Positions 34,882 to 42,946 of a DNA stretch of 64,000 nt are shown piece by piece. A program made the position numbers and the translations under genes. The notes under the pieces were generated by a model. The model was given only the letters and a program-made list of their open reading frames with translations. It was not told where the DNA came from and made no database searches. The DNA comes from Oenococcus sp. UCMA 16435 (GTDB lineage: Bacteria > Bacillota > Bacilli > Lactobacillales > Lactobacillaceae), in the NCBI GenBank assembly GCA_004010835.2, contig CP030868.2:1860001-1924000 (forward strand), read 5' to 3'. Position 1 is the first letter of the stretch; the number at the start of each line of letters is the position of its first letter.

Positions 34882-35472
34882 ATGCGAGTTAAAGGAACTA
34901 ACGTTACACGTATTCGTCGTAAGAAAATGATCAAGTTGGCCAAAGGCTATCGTGGTCAGCGACACATTAATTTTAAAGTTGCCAAGCAACAAGTTTGGAA
35001 GTCATATCTTTATGCTTATCGGGATCGCAAGAATGTTAAGCGAGACTACCGCAAGCTATGGATTGCTCGTATAAATGCTGCGAGTCGCATGAATGGTATT
35101 TCATATTCTCAGTTAATGCATGGACTTAAAATTGCCGGCGTAGATTTGAATAGAAAGATGTTGGCAGAATTGGCAGTATCAGATTTTGCAACTTTTTCGA
35201 AACTTGCTGAGACTGCAAAAAAGCAGGTTGCTGCTCCAGTTCGTAAAGCCGCAACTTTAGATACCGATATTAAAGTTGAGCGAATTGAAAAGGGCGAAGC
35301 TAAACCGACTGTTTTGGAACCTGGAAAGAGTGTTAAGGCTGAAGATGTTGCTGTTGCGGAAAAACCAACTGCAGCTTCGACGGTTGCTGAAATTAAAGCA
35401 TATCTTGATTCTGAAAAGATTAAATATCTTTCTAGTGCTAAGAAAGCAGATCTTTTAGCTTTGATTAAGTAA
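34882..35472 (+). CDS. rplT: 50S ribosomal protein L20 with C-terminal HeH-like extension
   Basis: Residues 1-116 are a complete L20 ([49 protein letters not shown]). L20 is a primary 23S rRNA assembly protein and the feedback repressor of this operon in Bacillus. L20 normally ends near residue 118; this one has 196 aa. The extra part is an Ala/Lys/Glu-rich linker (117-163) and then [31 protein letters not shown] (166-196), which resembles the HeH/SAP-like helix-extended-helix nucleic-acid-binding motif. No stop or frame break separates them. Confidence 0.9.
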   Translation: MRVKGTNVTRIRRKKMIKLAKGYRGQRHINFKVAKQQVWKSYLYAYRDRKNVKRDYRKLWIARINAASRMNGISYSQLMHGLKIAGVDLNRKMLAELAVSDFATFSKLAETAKKQVAAPVRKAATLDTDIKVERIEKGEAKPTVLEPGKSVKAEDVAVAEKPTAASTVAEIKAYLDSEKIKYLSSAKKADLLALIK

Positions 35473-35497
35473 AAATAATGCTTTACATAAGCAAATT

Positions 35498-35533
35498 AAA
35501 AACTCCAGTTTGTAAAAGAACTGGAGTTTTTTT
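35498..35533 (+). terminator. Terminator of infC-rpmI-rplT
   Basis: AAAAACTCCAGTT and AACTGGAGTTTTT (13 bp) surround an 8-nt loop, followed by further Ts. The A-run also makes it usable for prsA on the minus strand. Confidence 0.88.
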
Positions 35534-35554
35534 AATGATCAAATGAAATTGATT

Positions 35555-36586
35555 TTATTTCTTAGAACTTGATGAGCTGCTGGAACTTGAAGACGAACTC
35601 TTCGAAGAACTAGAACTACTTTTGCTTGATGACGATTTACTTGATGAGCTGCTGGAACTTGAAGTAGATGTTGAAGTTTCACTACTTGTACTTGTAGAGA
35701 CGATATATTGGTCAATTGCATTCTTTAACTCTGGGTATTGCGATGTCTTTACTTGAACATCATTCTTGTTCATAACTTTACCAATGATTTTCTGAACCTT
35801 GGTTGAGTTACTGGAGCTGTTGATCCATTTATTAATAATTGAATCGGCCAAAACATCTCGATAAGCGCCGATTGATTGTTTTTTGGTCTTCGAGTTCAAC
35901 TTAACAATAATGTACTCAGAATTTACGCTAATTGCTTTTTCACCATAGGCGCCGGTTTTTAAGTCCTTAGCCGCAGCGATTATTTTTGATGAAACAACTG
36001 GTGAAGTAGAATCAAAGCTTGGAATTTTACCACCATCGGCAGCGGTTGTTGTATCAGATGAATATTGTTTTGCTTGAGAAGCAAAGCTTTTACCAGCTTT
36101 TAGATTCTTGAGTACTGTATCAGCTTTTGACGAACTGCTAACAGTAATAATTGAGACGCTCATCTTTGGCGTGTAACTTTTATAGGCTTTTTTTAATTGG
36201 GCTTCCGTGACTTTATGATAGTTTTTAACAGCCTGGACTAAGAGCAGTTCTGTACGAATTTGTTTTTTATAAGCCTTTGCAGTAGTTTCTTCTTCGGACA
36301 GGTAACTGGACCAAGTACTTCCGTACTGTGCTTTTTCTTGAATGTATTCGTTATTGACAGTATTTGAAGAGACAGAACTCCCATAAAGTCTTTCTAATGA
36401 ATCATTCATAACCATACTGACAAACAATTGTTCACCAGCTGAGGTTTTTGTAACCGATGACATATATTTTGCTTCAGTAATCGCACCGGCCTTTGACGTA
36501 ACCAAAACCTTTGATGTATTTAAGGCAAGGTAGGCAGAACCCGCCAAAAACAATAGCACGATTGCTGTCCAAACGAATTTACGCAT
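35555..36586 (-). CDS. prsA: PrsA-like parvulin foldase with poly-Ser tail and no lipobox
   Basis: PrsA folds exported proteins outside the membrane by prolyl isomerisation. The 343-aa protein has an N-terminal hydrophobic segment (WTAIVLLFLAGSAYLAL) and a central parvulin domain (about 130-240: MSVSIITVSSSSKADTVLKNLKAGKSFASQAKQYSSD ... GGKIPSFDS). Unlike classic PrsA it has no L-x-G-C lipobox; there is no Cys, so it should be held by an uncleaved helix. The last 45 residues are almost pure Ser with scattered Lys/Thr/Glu. It neighbours hit and ecsAB, as in Bacillus. Confidence 0.88.
   Translation of the reverse strand: MRKFVWTAIVLLFLAGSAYLALNTSKVLVTSKAGAITEAKYMSSVTKTSAGEQLFVSMVMNDSLERLYGSSVSSNTVNNEYIQEKAQYGSTWSSYLSEEETTAKAYKKQIRTELLLVQAVKNYHKVTEAQLKKAYKSYTPKMSVSIITVSSSSKADTVLKNLKAGKSFASQAKQYSSDTTTAADGGKIPSFDSTSPVVSSKIIAAAKDLKTGAYGEKAISVNSEYIIVKLNSKTKKQSIGAYRDVLADSIINKWINSSSNSTKVQKIIGKVMNKNDVQVKTSQYPELKNAIDQYIVSTSTSSETSTSTSSSSSSSSKSSSSKSSSSSSKSSSSSSSSSSSSKK
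35567..35664 (-). repeat. Direct repeats encoding the PrsA poly-Ser tail
   Basis: An exact 26-bp repeat occurs at 35567-35592 and 35639-35664, 72 bp (24 codons) apart and in frame, within Ser-coding degenerate repeats. Recombination between the copies would change tail length without breaking the frame. Confidence 0.8.
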
Positions 36587-36644
36587 ATTTCCTCCGTGAA
36601 TTTATAACCCTTTAATTCTAACGGAAGTTAGGATCTAACTCAAA

Positions 36645-36923
36645 TCATTTTTTATGAAAGGGGTATTTAACTGTTGATAGTTCATTTTCTAATGACTGAA
36701 TATCTTTATCTAATTTTGTTTTGGATTTATCTATTTCTTTCTTGCTTCTTTGAAAATGCTCTGAAAGTTCGGATAAATTTTTTTCTTGATTTGGTTGGCT
36801 GATAATTAATTCTTTGATTGCAGAAAAAGTTTTTTTAAGAACGTTTCCTTCGTTTTTTAAATAATAAAATATTTTATCGGTTTCTTTTTGAAAAAAGTTA
36901 TCAGTTTTTTCGGATTCTGCCAT
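36645..36923 (-). CDS. Small coiled-coil protein
   Basis: The 92-aa charged protein consists of two predicted helices. The second (LSELSEHFQRSKKEIDKSKTKLDKDIQSLENEL) is a likely coiled coil. There is no membrane segment. Its ATG shares a base with the stop of hit (TAATG), so it is translationally coupled. It resembles the small YtxH/DUF-type proteins found next to hit in lactobacilli, but I cannot name a family. Confidence 0.65.
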   Translation of the reverse strand: MAESEKTDNFFQKETDKIFYYLKNEGNVLKKTFSAIKELIISQPNQEKNLSELSEHFQRSKKEIDKSKTKLDKDIQSLENELSTVKYPFHKK

Positions 36924-37342
36924 TAGAATTGCTCACGAATTGATTTGGCAATTGCCTTATATCTTTTTTCATCATATTGATTTGAATGATCGACGGCACC
37001 GGGAAGATGCAAACCATCATTTTCATATCGAGGAATAATGTGCCAATGAGAATGGGGAACTGATTGGCCAGCAGCGACACCGTTGTTTGAGAGAATATTT
37101 ATTCCAAGAATTTTCGGGTTGGAGGCTTTGACTGCCCGTGCGATGATTGGGAGTTTTGTTAAAATTTTTTTCGCTAATTCATCATCGTAGGCAAAAATGT
37201 CTTTAACATCTACCTTTGGCACAACTAAAGTATGTCCGGGCGTAGCCTGAGATATGTCTAAAAAAGCAAAAACATCGTCATCTTCATAAACTTTGTAACT
37301 AGGTATTTCACCCTGAATTATTTTATCGAATATGTCTTCCAT
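36923..37342 (-). CDS. hit: HIT-family hydrolase
   Basis: The 139-aa protein has the histidine triad SHWHIIPRY (in VPHSHWHIIPRY) and the FDKIIQGEIPSYKVYEDD start of Hit/HinT nucleotidyl hydrolases. It lies divergent from ecsA, as in Bacillus and lactobacilli. A perfect TATAAT on the minus strand (37354-37349) ends 6 nt before the ATG, so its mRNA is probably leaderless. Confidence 0.92.
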   Translation of the reverse strand: MEDIFDKIIQGEIPSYKVYEDDDVFAFLDISQATPGHTLVVPKVDVKDIFAYDDELAKKILTKLPIIARAVKASNPKILGINILSNNGVAAGQSVPHSHWHIIPRYENDGLHLPGAVDHSNQYDEKRYKAIAKSIREQF

Positions 37343-37348
37343 GCCTAC

Positions 37349-37369
37349 ATTATATCGGTCTGCTAAAAT
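37349..37369. promoter_or_regulatory. Back-to-back hit and ecsA -10 elements
   Basis: Minus strand TATAAT (37354-37349) for hit; plus strand TGC-TAAAAT (37361-37369) for ecsA. The gap between the two start codons is only 40 bp, so the RNA polymerase footprints must overlap and the genes compete for initiation. Confidence 0.6.
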
Positions 37370-37382
37370 TTAATCGATAACT

Positions 37383-38117
37383 ATGACACTAAAGATTTCA
37401 CATTTGACCGGTGGATATGGTCAAACAAATACAATTAAAGATCTAAATTTTACCGTTGAAGCAGGGACCGTTACTGCTCTAATTGGTTTAAACGGCTCAG
37501 GGAAGACAACCACGATTAACCATGTAATCGGATTAATGCAGCCAAAAAATGGCTCGATTTCTTTTAATGGGCAGGATAGCAGAAAAGATTCGTTTAATTA
37601 TCAGCACAATTTGGCCTATATACCCGAATTGCCAATAATATATGAAGATTTAACTTTATGGGAACATATCCAGACAACAATTGCCGCTTACCATCTCGAT
37701 TCAAAACGAGTTTCAGAGGAAACGACAAAATTATTAGAAATTTTTCGTTTGAAAGACAAACTTACTTGGTTCCCAATTGATTTTTCTAAGGGGATGCGCC
37801 AAAAAGTCATGATTGTATTGGCATTATTAACCAATGCTCCGCTTTTAGTAGTTGATGAACCCTTTATTGGGTTGGATCCTTTGGCTGTTTCCGATTTGAT
37901 TAATCTACTAAATGAGAAAAAGGCTGCTGGGACGACTATTTTAATGAGTACCCATTTAATCGAAGGAGCTGAAAAATTTGTTGATCAGTTTTTATTGATT
38001 GATCGTGGTCAAATACGTGCTAGAGGAAAAATGAACGATATTTTTAAGGCTTTTCCACAACAAAAAACAATCAATGAAATATATTTACAGTTAGCAAGGG
38101 AGGCCGCTAATGGATAA
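37383..38117 (+). CDS. ecsA: ABC transporter ATPase EcsA
   Basis: The 244-aa ATPase has Walker A GLNGSGKTT, the typical Ecs stretch AYIPELPIIYEDLTLWEHI, signature SKGMRQK (in place of LSGGQ), Walker B LLVVDEPFIGLD and STH. EcsAB affects secretion, peptide export and intramembrane proteolysis in Bacillus. The mRNA 5' end would be about 7 nt long with no Shine-Dalgarno. It overlaps ecsB by 8 bp; ecsC is absent. Confidence 0.92.
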   Translation: MTLKISHLTGGYGQTNTIKDLNFTVEAGTVTALIGLNGSGKTTTINHVIGLMQPKNGSISFNGQDSRKDSFNYQHNLAYIPELPIIYEDLTLWEHIQTTIAAYHLDSKRVSEETTKLLEIFRLKDKLTWFPIDFSKGMRQKVMIVLALLTNAPLLVVDEPFIGLDPLAVSDLINLLNEKKAAGTTILMSTHLIEGAEKFVDQFLLIDRGQIRARGKMNDIFKAFPQQKTINEIYLQLAREAANG

Positions 38118-39168
38118 AATCTTTAATCGTCGACGCGATCTGTCTTTTCAAAGAAATTTTCGTTATTTGAGTCGGGCTTTTAATGATCAATTTATCGGTT
38201 TTCTTTTCATTGCAGTCGCTTTATTAGGATATGAATATTTGCATAATTTGAATAATATTCATGGCAATTGGATGACTATTTTGCTTGTATTGTTCGCGAG
38301 TGTTTCCTTTCTATTTTTTGGCGATTTGGTGACTTATCTACAAAATGCCGATCAAGTATTTTTAATTGCCGATTTGCCAGATTTGAAAAGATATTTAAAG
38401 AAAAGTTTTTTTAAGTCTTTAATTTTAGGTATATTAATTCAATTTTTTTTAAATTTATTATTAATACCAATTTTACTTAAAATATTAGGTCTTATCATTT
38501 CTTTAATTTATTTATTCTTTTTCTTATTGACTAAAACTTTTTTAATTGGTTTAAAATACAGAAAAATCGTTAAAGACAATCGGATTGACTGGAGTTATGG
38601 AATTAATTTAGAAGTAAAAAGGGTGAATCGAATTAATGTTTTCTTAAATTTTTTTACTGATGTTAAGGAATTAAAGCATGATAATCGACCAACGAAAATT
38701 TGGAATTGGCTAATAAAATGTCTGCCATCATTTAATCAAAGCTATCACTGGATTCTTTTTACTCGTTATTTTTTTAGAAGTCGACAGTTTATGTCGACAA
38801 TTCTTTTGACTAGTTTTTTTGGAATGGTTTTAGCTTTTTTTCTGCCCTCACTTTCTGCTGCTACAATCAGCGGACTTTTTATAGTCTTCGCCCTTTCGTA
38901 TCAAATGAAACCGATTTTTTCTCATTATTCGAATCATAAAATGGCTCAAGTATATCAACAGGATAGTAAAAAAAAGTTGGCCGATTTTCAGTTATTGGCA
39001 ATTAAAGTTTTCGCGCCAATTGTTTTTCTGTTATTGATTTCACTATTGGCAAGCCATAAAACAGTTATTGTTTTGATTAGTTTTCTGTTAATAATTTCCT
39101 TTACTTGGTTAATCATCCGATGGTATTTGCCACGTTTGGTAGGATTTAAATATGAGATTAAGAAGTAA
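38110..39168 (+). CDS. ecsB: ABC transporter permease EcsB
   Basis: The 352-aa polytopic membrane protein has about six to eight helices. It starts with RRRDLSFQRNFRYLSRAFNDQF and has the cytoplasmic segment VFLIADLPDLKRYLKKSF. Position and pattern match EcsB. It overlaps ecsA at the start and trmB at the end (17 bp), so all three genes form a tight operon. Confidence 0.88.
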   Translation: MDKIFNRRRDLSFQRNFRYLSRAFNDQFIGFLFIAVALLGYEYLHNLNNIHGNWMTILLVLFASVSFLFFGDLVTYLQNADQVFLIADLPDLKRYLKKSFFKSLILGILIQFFLNLLLIPILLKILGLIISLIYLFFFLLTKTFLIGLKYRKIVKDNRIDWSYGINLEVKRVNRINVFLNFFTDVKELKHDNRPTKIWNWLIKCLPSFNQSYHWILFTRYFFRSRQFMSTILLTSFFGMVLAFFLPSLSAATISGLFIVFALSYQMKPIFSHYSNHKMAQVYQQDSKKKLADFQLLAIKVFAPIVFLLLISLLASHKTVIVLISFLLIISFTWLIIRWYLPRLVGFKYEIKK

Positions 39169-39817
39169 GAAATGGGCTGTTCCTTTTATCAATGAACATC
39201 CGAAACTGGTCATAAATAGTCAACAAGCCGAACAACTAAAAGGCAACTGGTCTTCTAGGTTTGGAAACAGTCATCCAGTCTATTTGGAAATCGGATCCGG
39301 CAAAGGACAATTTATTTTGGATAATGCCTTAAAATATCCAGAAAAGAATTTCATCGGTTTGGAACTTCAGCCAACTGCTGTTGCGATAGCTGGAAAAAAA
39401 GCTTTCGAACAAGGTCGTCAATTGACGAATTTAAAACTTATTTTGGGAGACGGGGCCGATGTGAGCAACTATTTTGCCGAAAACGAAATCGGCAAAATTT
39501 TCCTAAACCATAGTGACCCCTGGCCAAAAGCAAAACACGAAAAAAGGCGTTTAACGGCTGCAAATTTTTTAAGGTCTTATTCAGCGATTTTGGTTTCCAA
39601 CGGAACCTTGGAATTAAAAACTGATAACCTTGGTCTCTTTGAGTATTCTCTTTCAAGTTTTAAAAAATTTGGTCTTTCCTGGTCCGATAACCAAATCAGC
39701 TATGATCTTCACCATGAACTAAAAAAAAATCCCGCAAATATCGAAACGGAATACGAAAAGAAATTTGCGGAAATGAATCAACCTGAATATTGGATTAGAA
39801 TTAATTTTTCATTTTAA
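39152..39817 (+). CDS. trmB: tRNA (guanine-N7-)-methyltransferase
   Basis: TrmB methylates G46 of tRNA. The 221-aa protein has the SAM motif LEIGSGKGQF, NFIGLELQPTAV and the catalytic region LNHSDPWPKAKHEKRRLT; His replaces the common Phe in NFSDPWPK. The end IRINFSF is shorter than many homologues but complete. An AGGA site lies in ecsB. It overlaps the convergent PepSY gene by 4 bp. Confidence 0.94.
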   Translation: MRLRSKKWAVPFINEHPKLVINSQQAEQLKGNWSSRFGNSHPVYLEIGSGKGQFILDNALKYPEKNFIGLELQPTAVAIAGKKAFEQGRQLTNLKLILGDGADVSNYFAENEIGKIFLNHSDPWPKAKHEKRRLTAANFLRSYSAILVSNGTLELKTDNLGLFEYSLSSFKKFGLSWSDNQISYDLHHELKKNPANIETEYEKKFAEMNQPEYWIRINFSF

Positions 39818-40134
39818 TCAACAACTTCAACTTTAAAAAGTTCGCCAGTATCAGCATCGGCAATAAAGTCGATGCTTTTTGTTTCTCCCTGATCGCTGGT
39901 TATATTTGCGCCTCCGTTGTAAACGGTTTTTGTTCCATAGTGCTCCCCACTGATTCTTTCACCATTTATCCAGGCGTTTGACACAGTTCCCTGTTCAGAA
40001 AGAGTTTTTTTGACAGTTTCGAGAATCTGATCTGCGTTGTTTTCTTTGATTTTTTTGGCAATAAAAATTGAAATCCCACTGCCAATCAAAAAACCGGCTG
40101 TTGCAGCGATTAAGTTCTTGTGTTTTTTATTCAT
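39814..40134 (-). CDS. Membrane-anchored PepSY-like protein
   Basis: The 106-aa protein starts MNKKHKNLIAATAGFLIGSGISIFIA, a basic N-terminus plus one membrane helix. A PepSY-type domain follows: VKKTLSEQGTVSNAWINGERISGEHYGTKTVYNGG ... DFIADADTGELFKVEVVD. PepSY proteins often inhibit or regulate peptidases at the cell surface. The start at 40134 is supported by TATAAT (40147-40142) ending 7 nt before it; an upstream extension of the frame would run into the divergent gene. Confidence 0.75.
   Translation of the reverse strand: MNKKHKNLIAATAGFLIGSGISIFIAKKIKENNADQILETVKKTLSEQGTVSNAWINGERISGEHYGTKTVYNGGANITSDQGETKSIDFIADADTGELFKVEVVD
39853..39880 (+). terminator. trmB terminator inside the convergent gene
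   Basis: AGCATCG (39853-39859) and CGATGCT (39870-39876) with a 10-nt loop and a T5 tract lie 36 bp downstream of the trmB stop, within the coding region of the PepSY-like gene on the other strand. Confidence 0.65.
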
Positions 40135-40141
40135 GCAAATA

Positions 40142-40166
40142 ATTATATGGTTTTTTGTTTTAAGAT
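40142..40166. promoter_or_regulatory. Minimal divergent promoter region pepSY/ytpR
   Basis: The two start codons are separated by only 38 bp. Minus strand TATAAT (40147-40142) and plus strand TAAGAT (40161-40166) each end 6-7 nt before their ATG, and neither gene has a Shine-Dalgarno. Confidence 0.55.
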
Positions 40167-40172
40167 AGAAAT

Positions 40173-40784
40173 ATGCTTGTTGCCGATTATAATTCAGACA
40201 CATTAATAACTTTTTTAGCTCCCGAGGAGCCGGATTCATCTTTTGAAACAAAAAAACGAATTACTCGTATTTATAAAAATGGTCAAACGCTTGCTTATCA
40301 CTTTACTGGCATAGCCCCTTTGGGTAAAGGGCCAGTTAAATTAACAACAAAAAAAATTAAAGAATTGAATGAACTTCTTCTTTGCACTGAATTCAAACCG
40401 GAATTGGTTTATGATCCAGCGGCAAAATTCGTGATTGGTTATGTTGACTCATTTGTTGAGCACCCCGATTCGGATCATATGCATGTTGTCCAGGTTAAAA
40501 TTTCTCCCAACAAGAGTGTCCAGATTGTTTCAGGAAGTCCGAATCTTCGTCGGGGAATTAAAACGGTCGTTTGTTTACCCGGGGCAATCATGCCTTCCGG
40601 AAAGATTATTTGGCCGGGTAAGCTTCGTGGAGTCGACTCATATGGGATGATGGCTGCTCCAAAGGAACTTGGCTTGAAAAACGCACCGGATCGTCCAGGA
40701 ATGATTATTTTACCCGATAGCTTTGGTGAAGTTGGCGAAGCTTTTGATTTTATAAAAGGGAATGAATTGGAGTTTAATAATTAA
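40173..40784 (+). CDS. ytpR: YtpR-family tRNA-binding domain protein
   Basis: The 203-aa protein has an N-terminal DUF4479-like part ([19 protein letters not shown]) and a C-terminal EMAP/tRNA-binding OB fold: [55 protein letters not shown] and [11 protein letters not shown]. The fold is shared with the N-terminus of PheT. Its role is unclear. It is 2 bp upstream of murC and probably co-transcribed. Confidence 0.9.
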   Translation: MLVADYNSDTLITFLAPEEPDSSFETKKRITRIYKNGQTLAYHFTGIAPLGKGPVKLTTKKIKELNELLLCTEFKPELVYDPAAKFVIGYVDSFVEHPDSDHMHVVQVKISPNKSVQIVSGSPNLRRGIKTVVCLPGAIMPSGKIIWPGKLRGVDSYGMMAAPKELGLKNAPDRPGMIILPDSFGEVGEAFDFIKGNELEFNN

Positions 40785-40786
40785 AT

Positions 40787-42094
40787 ATGGCAAATTATTA
40801 TTTCATTGGAATTAAAGGCACTGGAATGGCCAGTTTGGCTTTGATTCTGCATGACCAAGGGAACAAAGTTCTCGGGTCTGATATTGATAAAGAAACGTTT
40901 ACACAGTTTCCACTAATTAAAGCCGGCATTCAGATCACTAATTTTGATCCGAATTTAATTCAGAGTAGTTATGTCGTTGTTAAGGGCAATGCTTTTTCGG
41001 ATGACCATCCTCAAGTTTTAGCGGCGAAGAAAGTCGGTGCTAAAGTTTTAACTTATCCTCAGGCGGTCGAAGAAGTTATTCGTAGACACTTTTCGATTGC
41101 TATTTCCGGAGCACATGGAAAAACCAGCACAACCAGTTTGCTTGCGCATATTTTGTCGAATTGCGAATCAACGAGTTACCTAATTGGGGACGGGGTTGGA
41201 AAAGGCGTTTTCGCTTCGAAATACTTTGTTGTCGAAGCCGATGAATATGATCGCCATTTTCAGCCATTTACTCCTGACATTGCCATAATCACGAACATTG
41301 ATTGGGATCATCCTGATTATTATAAAAGCCTCGATGATGTTAAAAGTGCTTTCTCTGAATTTGCTGACCATGTTAAAAAAATTATTTTTGCTTATGGCGA
41401 AGATCCGGAGATCAAAAAATTAAGTCCAAGAACTGCTAAGGTCCTTTCTTATGGCTTTGAAAAATCCGATTATTTTTATGCAAACAATATCGATAAAAGA
41501 ACTGAAGGAAGTTATTTTTCGCTTGTAAAAGATGGCCAAAAACTAGGGGATTTTTTTGCCACTATTGAAGGAAACCATGGAATTTTAGATACTACCGCCG
41601 CTATTGCTGTGGCTGACTATCTTGGCTTGTCGGTTGATCAGATCCAAAAGGGACTTTTGACTTATCAAGGTGCTAAACGCCGTTTTAATATCAGTCAAGC
41701 AGGGGATTTAACAATTATTGACGATTACGCTCATCACCCAACTGAAATTAAAGCGACGATTGATGCTGCCAGACAAAAATTTCCCAACAAACGTTTAGTT
41801 GCTGTTTTCCAGCCACATACTTATACACGGGTCAAAGCTTTTAAGGATGAGTATGTTGATGTTTTGAAATCAGCAGATAAAGTTTATATCACGCCGATTT
41901 TTGGATCTTTAAGAGAAAAAGCCGGTAATGCCAAAAGCGAAGATATTTTAAATAAATTGCCAAATGCTGGGACGATTATTACGGAGTCCAATGCTTATGA
42001 AAAGTTGAGCGTTGAACATGGTTCGGTACTGATTTTTATGGGAGCAGGCGATATTGAAAAGTACGAAGATGCTCTTAAAAGAGGATTGAAATAA
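40787..42094 (+). CDS. murC: UDP-N-acetylmuramate--L-alanine ligase
   Basis: MurC adds L-Ala to UDP-MurNAc in peptidoglycan precursor synthesis. The 435-aa enzyme has the N-terminal [14 protein letters not shown] motif, the ATP loop [35 protein letters not shown] and the C-terminal [14 protein letters not shown] and FQPHTYTR motifs. It follows ytpR closely and ends with its own terminator. Confidence 0.96.
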   Translation: MANYYFIGIKGTGMASLALILHDQGNKVLGSDIDKETFTQFPLIKAGIQITNFDPNLIQSSYVVVKGNAFSDDHPQVLAAKKVGAKVLTYPQAVEEVIRRHFSIAISGAHGKTSTTSLLAHILSNCESTSYLIGDGVGKGVFASKYFVVEADEYDRHFQPFTPDIAIITNIDWDHPDYYKSLDDVKSAFSEFADHVKKIIFAYGEDPEIKKLSPRTAKVLSYGFEKSDYFYANNIDKRTEGSYFSLVKDGQKLGDFFATIEGNHGILDTTAAIAVADYLGLSVDQIQKGLLTYQGAKRRFNISQAGDLTIIDDYAHHPTEIKATIDAARQKFPNKRLVAVFQPHTYTRVKAFKDEYVDVLKSADKVYITPIFGSLREKAGNAKSEDILNKLPNAGTIITESNAYEKLSVEHGSVLIFMGAGDIEKYEDALKRGLK

Positions 42095-42104
42095 AATAGA
42101 AATT

Positions 42105-42133
42105 AAAAGGTCAATAATAGTCAGACCCTTTTT
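42105..42133 (+). terminator. murC terminator
   Basis: AAAAGGTC pairs with GACCCTTTT (one bulged C) followed by Ts. Confidence 0.6.
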
Positions 42134-42142
42134 ATGATATCC

Positions 42143-42151
42143 TGCTATAAT
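42143..42151 (+). promoter_or_regulatory. Extended -10 of the BI-1 family gene
   Basis: TGC-TATAAT (42143-42151) is a consensus extended -10, followed by a full AAAGGAGGT ribosome-binding site 5 nt before the ATG. In contrast to its neighbours this gene has a normal short leader. Confidence 0.65.
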
Positions 42152-42170
42152 ATTCAGAAAGGAGGTTAGA

Positions 42171-42893
42171 ATGCAAAATTATTCTGATAATCGCATCATA
42201 AAAGATGTCACTGATTCAACTAAAGAATCAGGATTAGCAGCATTCTTCCAACGGACATACGCCTACATGGGAGTTGCGTTATTAATTACTTTTGGATTGG
42301 CTTATGCTTTGGCTTATCCATTCTATGCCGAGTTTGCTCGTTTTTATTCGAGTAACGGCGCATTGACTTGGATTGTTTTGGCAATCGCCCAACTGGCTGT
42401 GGTCTTTTTAATTGGTCGCAATGCTTTGAAAAATCCAGCGTTGGCTTTTGGGGGCTTGCTTGCTTTTGCAATTGTTGAAGGTATTTTCTTTGGCGCAATT
42501 TTTGCAATGTATAATTTACAGTCAATTGTTTCTGCTTTTCTGATGGCTTCGGTTGATTTTGGTGCAATGGCTCTATATGGATTCTTTACTAAGAAGAACC
42601 TTGCGAGGCTTGCCCCGATTCTCTTCGGAGCAATGATTGCGTTAATGGTTGGTCTTGTGATTAGCATATTTGTTCCCGGATTTAGTTTTGTCATGTCTGT
42701 TTTGGGAGTTGTTATCTTTAGTGTTTATGCTGCTTATGATAATAACCGCTTAAAGCAAATGTATTTCGAGCTTCAGGGACAAGGCAATGAGACAATCAAT
42801 GGCTTAGCCATCTCGGGTGCGCTTAGTTTGTATCTTGACTTTGTTAACTTGTTCTTGTATTTGCTTAGAATTTTCGGAAATCAAAGAAATTGA
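42171..42893 (+). CDS. Bax inhibitor-1 family membrane protein
   Basis: The 240-aa protein has seven membrane helices and the BI-1/YbhL/YccA pattern: FFQRTYAYMGVALLITFGLAYAL at the start, GALTWIVLAIAQLAVVFLIG, VIFSVYAAYDNNRLKQMY, and a C-terminal SLYLDFVNLFLYLLRIFG. Family members form pH-sensitive calcium leak channels. Its role here is unknown. The terminator follows 21 bp after its stop. Confidence 0.88.
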   Translation: MQNYSDNRIIKDVTDSTKESGLAAFFQRTYAYMGVALLITFGLAYALAYPFYAEFARFYSSNGALTWIVLAIAQLAVVFLIGRNALKNPALAFGGLLAFAIVEGIFFGAIFAMYNLQSIVSAFLMASVDFGAMALYGFFTKKNLARLAPILFGAMIALMVGLVISIFVPGFSFVMSVLGVVIFSVYAAYDNNRLKQMYFELQGQGNETINGLAISGALSLYLDFVNLFLYLLRIFGNQRN

Positions 42894-42898
42894 TTTCT

Positions 42899-42946
42899 TT
42901 ATCATTAAATCTTTAATTCCGCTATACTTAATAGCGGAATTTTTTT
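42899..42946 (+). terminator. Terminator that also carries the prfC promoter
   Basis: AATTCCGCTAT (42915-42925) and ATAGCGGAATT (42931-42941) form an 11-bp stem with a T-tract that runs straight into the prfC ATG at 42947. TATACT (42923-42928), in the stem-loop, is a strong -10, with TTATCA (42899-42904) as a weak -35 at 18 nt. One element would end the BI-1 mRNA and start the prfC mRNA. Confidence 0.7.

Noticed and set aside
35567-35664. CRISPR-like spaced repeat
   Set aside because: The repeated 26 bp is in-frame Ser-coding sequence of prsA with only two exact copies, so it is a coding low-complexity repeat.
42286-42694. Two minus-strand open frames inside the BI-1 family gene
   Set aside because: They are shadow frames with improbable composition; the plus-strand seven-helix protein is clear.
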